Source: Neisseria perflava (GTDB lineage Bacteria; Pseudomonadota; Gammaproteobacteria; Burkholderiales; Neisseriaceae). Taken from it: a stretch of DNA of 62,472 nucleotides. Below are positions 1-7,407 of this stretch, in pieces. How positions within the stretch are numbered: the first letter of the stretch is position 1; each line of letters opens with the position of its first letter. Where the stretch lies: positions 1 to 62,472 of the forward strand of contig NZ_JALJYC010000017.1 in assembly GCF_024170405.1 (NCBI RefSeq), given 5' to 3'. The position numbers were made by a program, and so were the translations under genes. Under the pieces are notes generated by a model, which had not been told where the DNA came from, did no database searches, and saw nothing but the letters and a program-made list of their open reading frames with translations.

Positions 1-68
1 TTTGCTTATAAGGGCTCAGTCGACTTTTTTTCATGGGATTTATTCTAAATGATTTTGAATAAATCTAG

Positions 69-1073
69 TTATCTAGTACAGCCCCTTAAATTTTCGTCAT
101 CGAGTAATTGCATTTTCTCATCGGAAAGAACATGCATATAGTGATAGGCTTCATTAAGAACTTCTCTACCTTTTTCTTCAGAAAAATTAGCTTTTGCTTC
201 GTTATAAATTTGAGCCAAATATTGGGTTCGAGCAACGTGCAGTTTGTCCAGCAAGCCGACGTTAAAGGTTTTATTTGCCCTATTAATGGTTTTTTGAATG
301 AAATCCCTTGGTGTTTGTGATTCAAAGTGGAGAACATTAAAGTTGTACTCAACAGCCCCTTCAACCAACTCCCTATCCAAAGAGGCATTCAGATGGCAAG
401 AATTTTGCATGACAATTTTATTGACGCGGGTAAAGGATTTTCCTGATACATATCCATAAAATCCGCCTTTATTAATCATTTCTGGGCGGTTGTAGATAGT
501 TTGGTATGCTTTGGAATGGTATTTGTGTAATTTAAAATAGGGTGTTTTATAGACATCTAAGCCTGATTGAGGCGCTTCATTCAAATAAACTGCTTCTCTT
601 GGGCGAGCTAAAACAGAGAAAACATTATCCGGGTAGGTAGCTAAAATTTCGTTGACATTGCCACGGCTATACAGCAATTCATCAATATCCAACATTAAGA
701 GCCAGTCGGCAGAAGTGAGTAACTGAGCATGGAGCATGTTGTGATATTGTCGGTATTCCACCAATTCGGGGCGAGTACCTGCCTGATAGCGCAAACAATC
801 GAAATGTGGGCAATTTTTCCAAAAATCGTCATCACAACCGATTAAATGCACACGTCTGTCTTGATTGATTTCCGATAATGGAAAATCGTTAGGAGAATCT
901 AAAAATACAAAGATTTCTTTTGCACCTAAAGCAAGATGATGTTGGATAAAATAATTGATATAAGTGGGCGTTGATTTTACGGTTACGACCACTGACCATG
1001 AAGGATAGCAGACTGTATTGTTTTCTTGAGTGCTTTTATTAAAAGGAAATAAGCATTTATTAAGATTTTTCAT
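69..1073 (-). CDS. Glycosyltransferase, GT2/GT92-like fold
   Basis: Putative sugar transferase of 334 residues at the distal end of the rhamnose/capsule gene run. A region near residues 28-60 (VVVTVKS, then a helix and LGAKEIFVFLDS) resembles the nucleotide-binding strand of family-2 type transferases. The segment WLLMLDIDELL (D129, D131) looks like the metal-binding D-x-D. I chose the ATG at 1073 because AGGGAAAAC lies just before it; the open frame runs upstream into an uptake-sequence hairpin. An inverted uptake-sequence pair (1117-1151) separates it from rfbC, so it may be weakly co-transcribed. Its position suggests that it adds a sugar, perhaps rhamnose, to a capsule or LOS glycan; acceptor and donor are inferred only. 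Bases 1-68 beyond its stop show nothing recognisable. Confidence 0.75.
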   Translation of the reverse strand: MKNLNKCLFPFNKSTQENNTVCYPSWSVVVTVKSTPTYINYFIQHHLALGAKEIFVFLDSPNDFPLSEINQDRRVHLIGCDDDFWKNCPHFDCLRYQAGTRPELVEYRQYHNMLHAQLLTSADWLLMLDIDELLYSRGNVNEILATYPDNVFSVLARPREAVYLNEAPQSGLDVYKTPYFKLHKYHSKAYQTIYNRPEMINKGGFYGYVSGKSFTRVNKIVMQNSCHLNASLDRELVEGAVEYNFNVLHFESQTPRDFIQKTINRANKTFNVGLLDKLHVARTQYLAQIYNEAKANFSEEKGREVLNEAYHYMHVLSDEKMQLLDDENLRGCTR

Positions 1074-1116
1074 TTTGTTTTCCCTAAAAATATTTTTTAT
1101 TAAATCTAAAGTAAAA

Positions 1117-1151
1117 AGGCCGTCTGAAAGTAATGTAGTTTCAGACGGCCT
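1117..1151. terminator. Inverted uptake-sequence hairpin
   Basis: AGGCCGTCTGAAA (1117-1129) pairs perfectly with TTTCAGACGGCCT (1139-1151). It lies between rfbC and the glycosyltransferase and could terminate or attenuate transcription from rfbC. Confidence 0.65.
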
Positions 1152-1158
1152 CGGATGG

Positions 1159-1701
1159 TTATTCAAATGTAACGGCTTCGGCCAATACCTTGCCCGCTAA
1201 ATCTTTGGCTGACAGAGAAGGTTTGCCGTCCAAAGGCCATTCGATACCGACTGTGGCGTCGTTCCAAATCAGGGAATGTTCGGCTTTGGGGTTGTAGTAG
1301 TCGGTGCATTTGTACACAAATTCGGCGGTGTCGCTCATCACATAAAAGCCGTGGGCAAAGCCTTCGGGTACCCATAATTGGCGTTTATTGTCGGCAGACA
1401 AAACTTCGCCGACCCATTGGCCGAATGTGGGCGAGCTTTTGCGCATATCAACGGCGACATCGAATACTTCGCCGGAAACCACGCGCACGAGTTTGCCTTG
1501 GGTGTTTTCGGTTTGGTAGTGCAGGCCGCGCAATACGCCTTTGGTGGATTTGGAATGGTTTTCTTGAACAAAAGTGCGCTCGCACACGTTTTGTTTAAAC
1601 CATTCGTCGCGGAAAGTCTCCATAAAGAAACCGCGCTCGTCGCCGAATACTTGCGGCTCTAGGAGTTTGACGTCGGGGATTTTGGTGTCGATGATGTTCA
1701 T
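1159..1701 (-). CDS. rfbC: dTDP-4-dehydrorhamnose 3,5-epimerase
   Basis: Catalyses the third step of dTDP-L-rhamnose synthesis, epimerising dTDP-4-keto-6-deoxyglucose at C3 and C5 in the cytoplasm. The 180-residue length is normal for RmlC. The conserved core GVLRGLHYQ carries the catalytic histidine, and KLVRVVSGEVFDVAVDMR plus WVPEGFAHGFYV are typical cupin strands. AGGAAACATC precedes the ATG at 1701. The gene follows rfbD, from which it is separated by an uptake-sequence hairpin and a palindromic repeat (1716-1817), so it may have reduced read-through. It completes the rhamnose pathway together with rfbB, rfbA and rfbD. Confidence 0.95.
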   Translation of the reverse strand: MNIIDTKIPDVKLLEPQVFGDERGFFMETFRDEWFKQNVCERTFVQENHSKSTKGVLRGLHYQTENTQGKLVRVVSGEVFDVAVDMRKSSPTFGQWVGEVLSADNKRQLWVPEGFAHGFYVMSDTAEFVYKCTDYYNPKAEHSLIWNDATVGIEWPLDGKPSLSAKDLAGKVLAEAVTFE

Positions 1702-1715
1702 GATGTTTCCTGTGT

Positions 1716-1746
1716 GGCCGTCTGAAAAGTTTTCAGACGGCCTTTT
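1716..1746. terminator. Inverted uptake-sequence hairpin
   Basis: GGCCGTCTGAAAA and TTTTCAGACGGCC form a tight hairpin followed by T5, between rfbD and rfbC. Confidence 0.6.
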
Positions 1747-1754
1747 TGTCGGGA

Positions 1755-1817
1755 GTAGGGTGGGTTTTAACCCACCATTTTAAACATACGGCGATGGTGG
1801 GTTAAAACCCACCCTAC
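1755..1817. repeat. GTAGGGTGGG palindromic repeat, intact copy
   Basis: Two 24-bp arms (GTAGGGTGGGTTTTAACCCACCAT and its exact reverse complement, written here as positions 1755-1778 and 1794-1817) flank a 15-bp loop. Each arm is itself palindromic around TTTTAA. Related copies occur at 3642, 26473, 34829, 46647, 49650, 58262, 60830 and 62244. Confidence 0.85.
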
Positions 1818-1823
1818 CTTTTT

Positions 1824-2708
1824 TCAGACGGCATACGCCTGAATATTTTCCAGCGCTTTTTGCCAATCGCTCGGGGCAATACCGAAGGCCGTCTGAATTT
1901 TGCTTAAATCCAAACGGGAATTGGCGGGGCGTTTGGCCGGAGTGGGGTAATCGGCGGTGGTGATGGCGTTCAACTGCGGCTGCTTATCCAATACGCCGGC
2001 GGCTTCTGCGCGCGCGAAGATGGCTTGGGCGAACTCAAACCAGCTTACATAAGGCTGTCCGCTGAAATGGTACACGCCATAGGCGTTTTCTTTGCCGGCC
2101 AAAATCTGCTCGGCCATATGAATCAGCGCGGCAGCGATGTCGCCGGCGTAGGTCGGGCCGCCGAATTGGTCGCCGACGATGCCGAGGCTGTCGCGCTGTT
2201 TGCCCAAGCGAATCATGGTTTTAACGAAGTTGTTGCCGTGTTCGCCGAATACCCATGCGGTGCGCATAATGATATGGCGCGGGTTGGCAGCAGCAACGGC
2301 AATCTCGCCGTCGAGCTTGGTTTGTCCATATACACCTTGCGGATCGACGGGGTCGCTTTCTTTGTAGGCGTAATCGGCGGCGGCTTGGCCGTCAAACACA
2401 TAATCGGTGGAAATATGCATCATCAGCGCGCCTTGCTGCGCGGCGGCTTCGGCCAAATATTGCGCACCATTGACATTGATGGCGGCGGACAATTCGGCTT
2501 CGCTCTCGGCTTTATCCACGGCGGTATGCGCGGCGGCGTTGATGATGACGTCGGGGCGGAAGGCTTCCACGGCGGCAAACACGGCGGCGCGGTCGGTAAT
2601 GTCAAGCTGGTCGCGGTCAACCGCCAAAATCTCGGCTTTGCCGGTTAGTTGTTGCGTCAGGCAGTAACCGACTTGGCCGTTGCTGCCGGTAATCAGATAT
2701 TTTGCCAT
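1824..2708 (-). CDS. rfbD: dTDP-4-dehydrorhamnose reductase
   Basis: NADPH-dependent final step of dTDP-L-rhamnose synthesis. The 294-residue SDR-type protein starts MAKYLITGSNGQVG, a Rossmann nucleotide-binding loop. It contains ISTDYVFDG and a Y-x3-K (YGQTK) catalytic pair. Its start codon shares one base with the rfbA stop codon (TAATG at 2706-2710), indicating translational coupling. Meningococcal region D, as I recall it, has rfbB, rfbA and rfbC but lacks rfbD. A complete set here means that this strain should make L-rhamnose donor. Confidence 0.95.
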   Translation of the reverse strand: MAKYLITGSNGQVGYCLTQQLTGKAEILAVDRDQLDITDRAAVFAAVEAFRPDVIINAAAHTAVDKAESEAELSAAINVNGAQYLAEAAAQQGALMMHISTDYVFDGQAAADYAYKESDPVDPQGVYGQTKLDGEIAVAAANPRHIIMRTAWVFGEHGNNFVKTMIRLGKQRDSLGIVGDQFGGPTYAGDIAAALIHMAEQILAGKENAYGVYHFSGQPYVSWFEFAQAIFARAEAAGVLDKQPQLNAITTADYPTPAKRPANSRLDLSKIQTAFGIAPSDWQKALENIQAYAV

Positions 2709-3577
2709 TATTGTCCTTTCACCAGTTTGAGTAGGTATTGGCCGTATTCGTTTTTAGACATGGGTTTGGCTAATTCGGCCACTTGCTCGCTGCTCAACCA
2801 GCCGTTGCGCCAAGCGATTTCTTCGAGGCAGGCTACTTTCAGGTTTTGCACGTGTTCTAAGGTTTCGACGAATGAGGCGGCTTCCAGCAGGCTTTCATGC
2901 GTGCCGGTATCCAGCCAGGCAAAACCACGGCCGAGTAATTGCACATTCAGGCTGCCGTCATCGAGATACATTTGGTTGATGGAGGTGATTTCCAATTCGC
3001 CGCGTGCCGATGGTTTAACTTGTTTGGCAAACTCAACCACGCGGTTGTCGTAGAAATACAAGCCGGTAACCGCCCAATCGGATTTGGGCTGCTGCGGTTT
3101 TTCTTCGATGGACAAGGCTTTGAAGTTTTCGTCAAATTCCACCACGCCGAAACGCTCGGGGTCTTTGACCTGATAGCCGAACACAGTTGCGCCGTGCGGC
3201 AGGGAAGCAGCTTCTTTCAGGGTTTTGCTGAAACTTTGGCCGTAGAAAATATTGTCGCCAAGCACCAAACACACGCTGTCGTCACCGATAAATTCTTCGC
3301 CAATCAGGAAGGCTTGCGCCAAACCGTCGGGGCTGGGCTGAATGGCATAGGAGATATTGATACCGAAATCGGCGCCGTTGCCCAGCAGACGTTTGAAGCC
3401 TTCGTTGTCTTCGGGCGTGGTAATCACCAATACATCGCGGATACCGGCCAACATCAAAACAGACAGCGGATAGTAAATCATCGGTTTGTTGTACACCGGC
3501 AAAAGCTGTTTGGATACGCCGCGCGTAATCGGGTAGAGACGGGTGCCGCTGCCGCCGGCCAGAATAATGCCTTTCAT
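2708..3577 (-). CDS. rfbA: Glucose-1-phosphate thymidylyltransferase
   Basis: Makes dTDP-glucose from glucose-1-phosphate and dTTP, the first committed step to dTDP-rhamnose. The 289-residue length and the N-terminal signature GGSGTRLYPITRGVSKQLLP (residues 8-27) are those of RmlA. VLGDNIFYG and the C-terminal AWLDTGTHESL are also family hallmarks. AGGAGCAAG lies upstream of the ATG at 3577. An inverted uptake-sequence pair and a degenerate palindromic repeat separate it from rfbB (3578-3717). Confidence 0.96.
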   Translation of the reverse strand: MKGIILAGGSGTRLYPITRGVSKQLLPVYNKPMIYYPLSVLMLAGIRDVLVITTPEDNEGFKRLLGNGADFGINISYAIQPSPDGLAQAFLIGEEFIGDDSVCLVLGDNIFYGQSFSKTLKEAASLPHGATVFGYQVKDPERFGVVEFDENFKALSIEEKPQQPKSDWAVTGLYFYDNRVVEFAKQVKPSARGELEITSINQMYLDDGSLNVQLLGRGFAWLDTGTHESLLEAASFVETLEHVQNLKVACLEEIAWRNGWLSSEQVAELAKPMSKNEYGQYLLKLVKGQ

Positions 3578-3601
3578 AATCTTGCTCCTAAGTAATGTGG
3601 T

Positions 3602-3704
3602 TTTTCAGACGGCCTTTTAGGGATGGAGGCCGTCTGAAAAAGTAGGATGGGTTTTAACCCATTATTCATATGGTTGTTGTCGGAAACATCGGGTTAACCC
3701 CACG
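3602..3704. repeat. Uptake-sequence hairpin plus degenerate GTAGGATGGG repeat
   Basis: TTTTTCAGACGGCC at about 3601-3614 pairs with GGCCGTCTGAAAAA ending near 3641. It is followed by a decayed palindromic repeat at 3642-3704 (GTAGGATGGGTTTTAACCCA, then GGGTTAACCC). It fills the rfbB-rfbA gap. Confidence 0.6.
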
Positions 3705-3717
3705 CCATATCCGGCTA

Positions 3718-4788
3718 TTAAGCGCCTAAACGCTCGCGGTTGTAAGAGCCGTCAAGTACGCGCGACCACCAGGTTTTGTTGTTCAAATACCATTCAACTG
3801 TTTTGCGGATACCGCTTTCAAAGGTCTCTTGCGGTTTCCAACCCAGCTCGCGGCCGATTTTGGCAGCGTCGATGGCATAGCGCACATCGTGACCCGGACG
3901 GTCTTTCACATAGGTAATCAAGTCTTCATATTTGGCAACGCCGGCCGGTTTTTGCGGACGCAGCTCTTCCAGCAGCGCGCAAATGGTTTTCACTACTTCG
4001 ATATTGGCTTTTTCATTGTGGCCGCCGATATTGTACGTTTCGCCCACCACACCTTCGGTAACGACTTGATACAGAGCGCGGGCGTGGTCTTCCACATACA
4101 GCCAGTCACGGATTTGCATACCGTCGCCGTAAACCGGCAGCGGTTTGCCGTCGAGCGCGTTCAGAATCATCAGCGGAATCAGTTTTTCCGGGAAGTGGAA
4201 CGGGCCGTAGTTGTTGGAGCAGTTGGTGACAATGGTCGGGAAACCGTAGGTACGCAACCAAGCGCGTACCAAATGGTCACTGCTGGCTTTGGAGGCGGAA
4301 TACGGGCTAGAGGGCGCATAGGGTGTGGTTTCGGTAAACAAGTCATCGGTACCGTGCAGGTCGCCATACACTTCGTCGGTAGAAATATGGTGGAAACGGA
4401 AGGCGGCTTTTTTATCCGCACCCAAACCGCTCCAATAGGCGCGGGCGGCTTCCAGTAGGGTATAGGTGCCGACGATATTGGTTTCGATAAATGCCGCCGG
4501 GCCATCGATAGAGCGATCCACATGGCTTTCTGCGGCCAAGTGCATCACCAAATCAGGCTGGTGTTGCGCAAATACACGGTCTAATTCAGCGCGGTCGCAA
4601 ATATCTACTTTTTCAAAAGCATAGCGGTCGCTGTCGGCCACGGATTCTAAAGATTCCAAGTTGCCCGCGTAAGTTAGCTTGTCGAGGTTGACGACGGCAT
4701 CTTGCGTGTCGTTGATGATGTGGCGGACAACTGCCGAACCGATAAAGCCGGCGCCGCCGGTAACGAGGATTTTTTTCATTGTCGTCAT
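3718..4788 (-). CDS. rfbB: dTDP-glucose 4,6-dehydratase
   Basis: Converts dTDP-glucose to dTDP-4-keto-6-deoxyglucose. The 356-residue extended SDR has the Rossmann loop GGAGFIG (residues 11-17), STDEVYG with the catalytic Asp-Glu pair (136-142) and Y163-x3-K167. The start could be either ATG 4788 or ATG 4779 (MKKILVTGG); AGGAAT lies close before the first. Only 22 bases separate it from the upstream TagF-like gene, which ties the rhamnose genes to the capsule operon. Confidence 0.95.
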   Translation of the reverse strand: MTTMKKILVTGGAGFIGSAVVRHIINDTQDAVVNLDKLTYAGNLESLESVADSDRYAFEKVDICDRAELDRVFAQHQPDLVMHLAAESHVDRSIDGPAAFIETNIVGTYTLLEAARAYWSGLGADKKAAFRFHHISTDEVYGDLHGTDDLFTETTPYAPSSPYSASKASSDHLVRAWLRTYGFPTIVTNCSNNYGPFHFPEKLIPLMILNALDGKPLPVYGDGMQIRDWLYVEDHARALYQVVTEGVVGETYNIGGHNEKANIEVVKTICALLEELRPQKPAGVAKYEDLITYVKDRPGHDVRYAIDAAKIGRELGWKPQETFESGIRKTVEWYLNNKTWWSRVLDGSYNRERLGA

Positions 4789-4810
4789 ATTCCTATATGG
4801 GAATGGAAGG

Positions 4811-5920
4811 TTAAGGGTGTTGTGTCTGCCGGATAAGGTAGTTGATTCTTTGATTTATCGGACAATCGACTAACTCTTGGCTAATAATGTGGTTTTTCAA
4901 ATTGTAGAACGATGAGGCCGTCTGAATGGTAATTACCGGGTTGCCTTCATCTAACCGTATGGTATTTTTTCCATATATTTCGTTATTCTGATGGTAGATG
5001 GCGCCTAGAGGATACCCTACTGGGTAAAACAAAATATAGGGGATGTTTTCGTTGAGAAACTGAGTCTCCATAGCAGAAATATCGCACAAACCATAAAGGG
5101 CTGTAAAATTATTTATGCTGGATACAAATTTAATTCCTTGTTTCCTTAGCCTAATCTTTTCAATAAAAGTCAAAGACAAGCCATTTGTATATAAAATAGG
5201 ACGAAGCTTATTCTGTTTTAACTGGCTCAACAAGTTAAGCAAATAATGCCGATAGGATTTTAGCCGGTGGCCAGTATTCGGATGAGGTTTTATGATAATA
5301 GTATTATTCCTCAGTTTTTCCGCTAGTTGAGTAATTGTTTGCGCCACCAAATTCGTATAACTTAGGCTGGAGTAGTCTTCTGATGGCACACCACCTTCCC
5401 ATGTCGGTGCATAAAAAATGACCTCTTGGGTGTCTGGGGAAGGTATAGATAGGCCAGTTTTCCCAATAAATGTATCACCCATGGCAATGATTTTACCGTG
5501 GTCGATGTCATAGGGTGTAAAAATATGATTTTCTAAATACCGCTGTTTTCCTGCCTCCCCAGCAGTAACAACATAATCGTAGATACGGATAATAGGTTTT
5601 ACTGAGGAGATTTTATTGCTTTCACCATGTGTTACAAAAATGTGGGTTAAGTTACGGTTGGCTACGATACGGCAATTGGATTGCGCATTAAACAAATAAA
5701 ATACTACACCGCCATTAGTCATGCGGATTTGAGAAGGGTGGTTGAATCCAATAGCTTGAATGCCAGCCGTTTTAAATAATTGAGAAAAATCCCCTGTATG
5801 CTTCTTATAAATTTTATAATAGACAATAGTCTTTTCATAATCAAAAATATGATTTTGAAAATAACTGATAAGCTGCCTAGCTGCGCCAGTGATTTTAGTG
5901 TCTAAATAAATATAGTTCAT
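4811..5920 (-). CDS. TagF/CDP-glycerol-type phosphotransferase, second copy
   Basis: Predicted to transfer a polyol phosphate from a CDP-alcohol to a growing glycan. The signature THGESNK (about 97-103) matches the catalytic H-G-x-S-x-K of glycerophosphotransferases. FYAPTWEGG (about 168-176) and IIIKPHPNTG (about 213-222) follow in the usual order. I start at ATG 5920 because GGAAATA precedes it; upstream GTG/TTG-type starts lack a site. At 369 residues it is a bare catalytic domain without the N-terminal extension of the copy at 7408-8955. The coding sequence is clearly more AT-rich than the rfb genes, suggesting transfer. Whether it primes, branches or polymerises is unknown. Confidence 0.8.
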   Translation of the reverse strand: MNYIYLDTKITGAARQLISYFQNHIFDYEKTIVYYKIYKKHTGDFSQLFKTAGIQAIGFNHPSQIRMTNGGVVFYLFNAQSNCRIVANRNLTHIFVTHGESNKISSVKPIIRIYDYVVTAGEAGKQRYLENHIFTPYDIDHGKIIAMGDTFIGKTGLSIPSPDTQEVIFYAPTWEGGVPSEDYSSLSYTNLVAQTITQLAEKLRNNTIIIKPHPNTGHRLKSYRHYLLNLLSQLKQNKLRPILYTNGLSLTFIEKIRLRKQGIKFVSSINNFTALYGLCDISAMETQFLNENIPYILFYPVGYPLGAIYHQNNEIYGKNTIRLDEGNPVITIQTASSFYNLKNHIISQELVDCPINQRINYLIRQTQHP

Positions 5921-5995
5921 TATTTCCATACCCAAAAAGTTACACCCTCTTCTTTAAAGTTTGGGCGTAACCTTTGCTTGTGTCATGATACGGAA

Positions 5996-7372
5996 TTAAC
6001 GTCCGTCTTTCCTTACATCGACAATAATACCGGTTTTGTTGTTGAGTAAAGTCGCAAGACTGGTTTTCGCGACTTCTTCAGCACTCAGCAATAAATTCGG
6101 ATCTTCTTTACCGAAGTTTTCTTCCCTCATTGGCGTTTTGGTGCGTTCTGGATTGATACAGTTGATACGAATACCAAAAGCATTCCATTCATCTGCCAGA
6201 GCTTGTGTCAGATTGACAATCGCGCTTTTGCTGGAAGAATATAATGCATAATAGGCACGGCCACGGGTATAGGAGCTTGAGGTAAAGTTCAACAACATAC
6301 CTTTAGTATCAGAAAGGTACGGTTTTGCTTCAATTGCTACATTAATGGTACCCATGTAGTTAATATTAATCAAGTCTAAAATTTCTTGATCTGATAATGT
6401 ATCAATGGGTTTTTTAATCAGTAAGCCGGCAGTATTGACAACGTAATCAATTTTTCCTGCTTGGTCATAAACTGATTTTAGAAAATGGGCAACGCTATTT
6501 TTATCTGCAACATCAGTTTGGTTAGCAGAGCGGCTGGCAGAGAATACCTTAGCACCTCTGAGCAAGGCCATATCATGGATAGCTTGACCGATACCACTAC
6601 TGCCGCCAAAGATAGCAATCACTTTACCTTTGAGCAGATCCAAATCTAATCGGTCATTGATTTCAGTACGTTCACTAGATTGGAGTAATTTCTCAGCAAT
6701 AAACAAATCAATCGGCTGAGTAACTTTCATATTGCTTTCTGAACCCAATACCGTAGCGACACGTAGATGGGGCAGCATCGCGCGGACAACGCCACAGTCA
6801 CAGGTAAATACAGAACGATTTTGGCGTTTGGCTTCTGCGTAGGCAGCAGAAATCGTTTTGAGCAGGAATGCTTGAGGTGTTTGACCACGGCGCATATTGG
6901 CGCGATTAGGAATATTGGCGATACAACCGTCATCATAGACTTCTACCAGTGTATCGGCAGACGGAATAACCACATCCACAGCTTCAAACAAACTTAATTT
7001 ATCCACACAGTCTTCGATAATACGGTTGGTAACCAGAGGACGCACGGAGTCATGAAACAGAACTTTGGTTTCAGGATCATAGCCATGCATAGCCGTAATG
7101 GCTGAGGCAGTAGAATCAAATCGTTCTTTGCCTCCAACAACAACTTTGGAAACCTTTTTCCAATTATTTTGTTTAACTAAGTCCCAAGTTTTTTCAATAT
7201 AAAGCGGTTGAGATACGATGATGATTTCATCAATAGATGGTGCATCTTCAAATTGTTGGATAGTGTATTCCATTACCGCTTTACCGGCCAATTTAGTAAA
7301 TTGCTTTGGCACTAAACCGCCAAATCGTGAACCACTACCGCCAGACAAAATAACGGCTACGCTTTTACTCAT
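5996..7372 (-). CDS. Bifunctional CDP-ribitol synthase (cytidylyltransferase + ribulose-5-P reductase), Bcs1/Acs1-like
   Basis: Predicted to reduce D-ribulose-5-phosphate to ribitol-5-phosphate and couple it to CTP, giving CDP-ribitol. Residues 1-230 form an IspD/TarI-like cytidylyltransferase (GGSGSRFGG at 11-19, FHDSVRPLV, RRGQTPQAF at 161-169). Residues 245-458 form an SDR domain (GGSSGIG 256-262; TSSS near 365; Y378-x3-K382). The 458-residue two-domain layout is that of H. influenzae Bcs1/Acs1 (established family), not the separate TarI/TarJ of Gram-positives, whose reductase is an MDR enzyme. GGGGAAATAACC precedes the ATG. It sits between two TagF-like transferases, its natural users. 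Confidence 0.88.
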   Translation of the reverse strand: MSKSVAVILSGGSGSRFGGLVPKQFTKLAGKAVMEYTIQQFEDAPSIDEIIIVSQPLYIEKTWDLVKQNNWKKVSKVVVGGKERFDSTASAITAMHGYDPETKVLFHDSVRPLVTNRIIEDCVDKLSLFEAVDVVIPSADTLVEVYDDGCIANIPNRANMRRGQTPQAFLLKTISAAYAEAKRQNRSVFTCDCGVVRAMLPHLRVATVLGSESNMKVTQPIDLFIAEKLLQSSERTEINDRLDLDLLKGKVIAIFGGSSGIGQAIHDMALLRGAKVFSASRSANQTDVADKNSVAHFLKSVYDQAGKIDYVVNTAGLLIKKPIDTLSDQEILDLININYMGTINVAIEAKPYLSDTKGMLLNFTSSSYTRGRAYYALYSSSKSAIVNLTQALADEWNAFGIRINCINPERTKTPMREENFGKEDPNLLLSAEEVAKTSLATLLNNKTGIIVDVRKDGR

Positions 7373-7407
7373 GGTTATTTCCCCACTTTAAAATTAAATT
7401 ATGTGAT

